64,000 nucleotides of DNA, taken from NCBI GenBank assembly GCA_050084515.1, contig CM114272.1:27156001-27220000 (forward strand), given 5' to 3'. The position numbers and the translations under genes are program-made. Of the stretch, positions 60,788-64,000 are shown piece after piece. How positions within the stretch are numbered: position 1 is the first letter of the stretch; every line of letters begins with the position of its first letter. The notes below the pieces were generated by a model. The model saw nothing but the letters and a program-made list of their open reading frames with translations. It made no database searches and was not told the origin of the DNA. The stretch comes from Blasia pusilla (lineage: Eukaryota; Marchantiophyta; Marchantiopsida; Blasiales).

Positions 60788-61320
60788 TTGTCGTGCGAAT
60801 ACACATCGTTGCCAACATACATCGGCTGTCACGCACACATGTCTAAGATCCATCTAGCTATGAATCCAAACATCTCTACATATGAACAATTGGACAACCC
60901 CATAAACTCAGATGGTAAAAGGTTGGTCCACCATAGTCGTGGACGATGTGCGCGCGATCCAACACTCGTTGCATCCAACATCACTGCCGGTCCCATCCAA
61001 GACTGCACCTGATGAACATTCCCCATCACTCGGGCTCGAGTGTTACCTAATAATGGGACGTTCTCCAAAATGTAAGTTGGAGAACATCGCTGGGTAGTCT
61101 GCAAGTGTCAAAGAACTCGCAACATCTCTCAAAACATGGCCGACCTTGGGTCCTGCAAACCAGGTCCCCAACCCGCCAAAGAATAATCCTGACTTGACCA
61201 CCCTGCCACCACCAAGTGTATCGGACCAACCCTATCCAGATCTGGCACGCCCAACACTGAAATATCGGCCGGAAATACATGCTTATATCCCCTTACTGTA
61301 GATCCTTGTTGGGATCCGTG
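60788..61320 (-). pseudogene. Gypsy G4 remnant: A' end joined to methyltransferase fragment
   Basis: 60788-~60840 equals the outer end of block A' (TTGTCGTGCGAATACACATC). From ~60860 rightward the - strand encodes methyltransferase segments: VFPADISVLGVPDLDRVGPI (~61230), HLVVAGWSSQDYSLAGWGPG then LQDPRSAMF (motif IV region, Pro-Cys replaced by Ser-Ser), ILENVPLLGNTRARV (motif VI) and VGSRAHRPRLWWTNLLP (motif VIII). RT to integrase are missing. It is a third, independently decayed methyltransferase copy. Confidence 0.8.
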
Positions 61321-62258
61321 ATACATCGTGGCTTGTATGTATTGAGCCTGGATTCTCTCTTGAAGAGTGGGGTAGGAGTGATCAATAAGGAGATCACACA
61401 TTTTGGGAATCCTGGTGTATACTTTCTTTTTTTGTTACACCAGTGTGTATCTGAATCATAAGAATGGTTGTTTGGATGAAGCACGGTTGATTGCAACTTT
61501 CATCAGAGCTTACAGTGCAGATTTAACTTTATAAGCCGATAGTAATGTTGGATGCGGAAAGTGTTGGATCGCGCGCACTCTGTCGACGGTTGTCGTTTTC
61601 CAAACCTTTTACCATCCGAGTTGCTGAGGCGGGATTACGATGGAGTCTAGAGACCATCACTACTTATATTGCAATCTTGGATCCATGACGACGATCTCAG
61701 GTTGTTACTCGTGATGATATACCATTGTTTGAAGTGACCAATCGGGTGGGCCAACAGAGGGCAGCATTGCCTACGTTGGTGAGTTTTCCGTCATCTCATG
61801 CTTTTTGTCGAGGAGGACTAGGCATGATATGGGATGAGCAGGCTTGCACATTGGTAGAGCCCAAACAAACGAGAGCGAGAGCGAGCTATGGGATTCTGTA
61901 CATGTACGACGGCGGTGCCTATGATGGCAGAGGCATCCGACAAACATGTACTATGTTAGGCTATGGTCCTGAACTGTCTTACTTGGATGTTGAGTCTTGG
62001 TTTGGCTTAGTAGAGACAGATGCGAGAGGTGTCTCTGACATTACGTCCACTTTGCCTACGCATTGTAAGCTTTGATGAAATTTGCGCTCAACCGTGCTTC
62101 ATCCAAACAGCCATACTCATGATTTTGATACACATTGGTGTAACAACAATAGAAGGTATACATAAGGATTCCCACAATATGTGATCTCCTTATTGATCAT
62201 TCCTAGCCCACTCTTCAAGATAGAATCCAAGATCAATACATGCAAGCCGCTGTCGTAT
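61321..62258. repeat. Fold-back: ~198-bp inverted arms around a methyltransferase fragment
   Basis: Left arm 61321-61518 and right arm 62061-62258 are inverted copies (by eye ~85% alike; shared blocks GATCAATAAGGAGATCACA and TTTGGATGAAGCACGGTTGA). The left arm read on the - strand flows into the G4 methyltransferase (CDLLIDHSYPTLQERIQAQY). The core on the + strand (61530-~61880) encodes VMLDAESVGSRALCRR and RAALPTLVSFPSSHAF, MIWDEQ and LVEP, which parallel the G3 methyltransferase after motif VIII. So methyltransferase DNA is present in both orientations. Confidence 0.75.
61725..62075 (+). pseudogene. G4 methyltransferase C-terminal fragment
   Basis: The open frame of 116 codons starts within a region parallel to G3 at ~48940-49030 (NRVGQQRAALPTLVSFPSSH against the G3 segment NMVGRPQAALPTFVSFPASY). 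The likeness fades after LVEP; the remainder (YMYDGGAYDGRG and on) is unrecognised. No start context or promoter is evident. It is a remnant, not a gene. Confidence 0.6.
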
Positions 62259-64000
62259 AGTAAAATCATCCACTATGTAAACTCCTCTATCATTAAGTGT
62301 CAGAGAAAATTTTATTAATATTAAGTAAATTAGCCTTGAAAAATGAAGTTCTCATGTTTAATCTCTTTAGGGCGATTCATTAGCGCGGGCCTAATTTTAG
62401 GAAAAGAGATAACAAATAAAAGAAGGAATTAGAAAAGTAAAGTAGTAGGGTTGGTGCTTTAATGAAACAAAATCAAAAGTAGTCTTGGTTGATGGCGGCT
62501 AATATATGTGGGGTAATTTGGAAGATATGAAGGAAGTAAAAGAGGATATTTTGGAAGAGATAAGAAAAATCTACTTATGTCAAAATATGATTGGCTAAGC
62601 CTTGAGAAGAAGCCATGTGGCACAAGATAAGATTAGCCCTATTTTGTATATACTCACACTATTGTGGATCTCTTGTGAGTATATATAAAGAGTATGGATC
62701 TTCAAAGGTTCATCACCTTCTACTTCACATATTGAGTCTCTCGTGTCACTCTTGAGTGTATGGCTTTGGGATTGCTTGCTCTTCCAATGAGAGTGGATTA
62801 CCCTTCTTGGGTGTAACCATCATTTTTTTAGTCATAGTTAAGTTAGAATCTATGACATGAAACGCATAAGTGGGAAAAAATCAACCAAAAAGATAAAAGA
62901 CAAGATACATAAGATAAAGATGAGAGTGGGGCCATAGGTTGGTGAAAAGGAAGATAAGGATGACGTTGAGGAATATGAGGTTGGGACACTAGACTCCAAA
63001 GGAGATCCTCTCATGCTATGAGAGTAGGATATGTGGCATAAGGATAGGTAGAGCTAATTTTTCTTCATTGTACCTATCTCTAACTATATAAAGGAAGAGG
63101 AGAGGCCTTGAGGGCATTATTCCTTTGAGCAATTCTATAGTGGTTCCGTGAGTTGGAGAGTTACATTGGGAGAGTAACTTGACCTTGGTGTATTCTTCGA
63201 GAGGTTTGTAGAGTGTGGTATGTGTGGAGATGATAGACTTGTCACCTTTAGATGAGTTTAGTCATACTAGAAATAGAGCATGGTTTGGCTTGTTATTTTT
63301 CCAATGAGAGTGGATTATCCCTCTTGGGAGACCAACTTCGCCAAATCCCATTATAGAGGAGAATAGAGGATGTTTGTCAAGTATGGATAGGGGTGGAGCA
63401 TTAGTTGTGCATGATTTTCTTTTCCTTAACCCGTACTAAGTCAACATTATTTTTTTAGATACACATTGGTTTACTCGCTATCTAGTTTATCACTTTAGGG
63501 ACGCGTTCATGAACCAATTCATGCAATCTCTAACTAATTCTTTTTATAGTCACGTACAAAAGGACATAGAATTGCACTTTGTATGTCCTTATATAGCTAT
63601 CCACGGATGTCAATAGGCCTGCTTGAGTAGGTTTTAACACTAGTTGTGGTATTTTCCTTGTGTACAAATATAAAGTAGTTTACAAGGACTTCATAGTTAG
63701 GCATTTCATGGTTCCATGTTATGAAGAAGTGATTGCCTCGGCACTACCTTTCGTGATTCCTGTCTAGAGAGAATGAAGGGTTTACATAATAATTCTACAC
63801 TGAAAAAGGAGAAATTCTTATAGAGTTTGACTTGGATCAACCATATCTGCTGTAGATAGAATGTCCGTCCTTACTTGAAGAAAGGCTCTCGACACCACAA
63901 ATGATACTTCCATTGAGAGATCTTTGAGGCGGTAGATTGTGTTTGCAAGCTGGAGTCTTATCAAGATGACTACTTTTGGTAGTACTTCATAATGGGAACC
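62259..64000. other. AT-rich stretch, no gene seen
   Basis: No supported coding region. A partial direct repeat (TTCCAATGAGAGTGGATTA followed by CC.TCTTGGG) occurs near 62780-62815 and 63298-63330, possibly from another degenerate LTR element. Confidence 0.4.

Noticed and set aside
61321-62258. Classical DNA transposon with 198-bp terminal inverted repeats
   Set aside because: The arms and core encode methyltransferase segments related to the neighbouring gypsy remnant, no transposase is present and no target duplication was seen. A rearranged retroelement explains it better.

Overview
The window is nuclear DNA of a streptophyte (a land plant or a close algal relative; I cannot place it more finely). 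The evidence is intron-bearing single-copy eukaryotic genes, plant-type Helitrons with intron-split helicases, plant-style LINE remnants and Ty3/gypsy elements. Only two ordinary host genes are recognisable. They are GPAA1 (GPI transamidase subunit, + strand, five exons, 8062-11911) and PSF1/GINS1 (replicative helicase cofactor, - strand, six proposed exons, 14661-16578). They lie tail to tail in a small gene island. Nearly everything else is transposable-element DNA, much of it nested.

Left part (1-8000): LINE fragments, AT-rich DNA with an inverted-repeat element, one solo LTR of about 1 kb (5295-6308) and a fragment of a second LINE family. Middle (17236-26472): an almost complete but broken Helitron on the - strand (N-terminal zinc region, HUH Rep, PIF1 helicase), cut by a LINE that landed in the Rep coding sequence. 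A second Helitron helicase is split into 29345-31014 and 59198-59850. Between the halves sits a 28-kb stack of Ty3/gypsy elements of one family, here called G1 (+, outermost), G2 (-) and G3 (-). G3 is itself inserted into a LINE. A fourth, rearranged family member (G4) lies at 60788-62258. Two more solo LTRs of the 1-kb family sit in the G1 leader and gag, each with a perfect 5-bp target duplication.

The G family is the most notable content. Its polyprotein order, best seen in G3, is gag, protease, cytosine-C5 DNA methyltransferase, reverse transcriptase, RNase H, DDE integrase, PHD finger. Its termini are not ordinary LTRs. A block B of about 515 bp starts the element, while the 3' end reads A-B-A', where A is about 120-130 bp. 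This resembles the split direct repeats of tyrosine-recombinase retrotransposons, yet the element encodes a DDE integrase. G3 interrupts its LINE target with no visible target-site duplication. All copies here are decayed (CGA-to-TGA stops, YIDD changed to YING in RT, damaged methyltransferase motif IV).

No rRNA, CRISPR array, bacterial operon or convincing tRNA gene was seen. Exon borders of the host genes were read by eye from GT/AG sites and reading-frame continuity.
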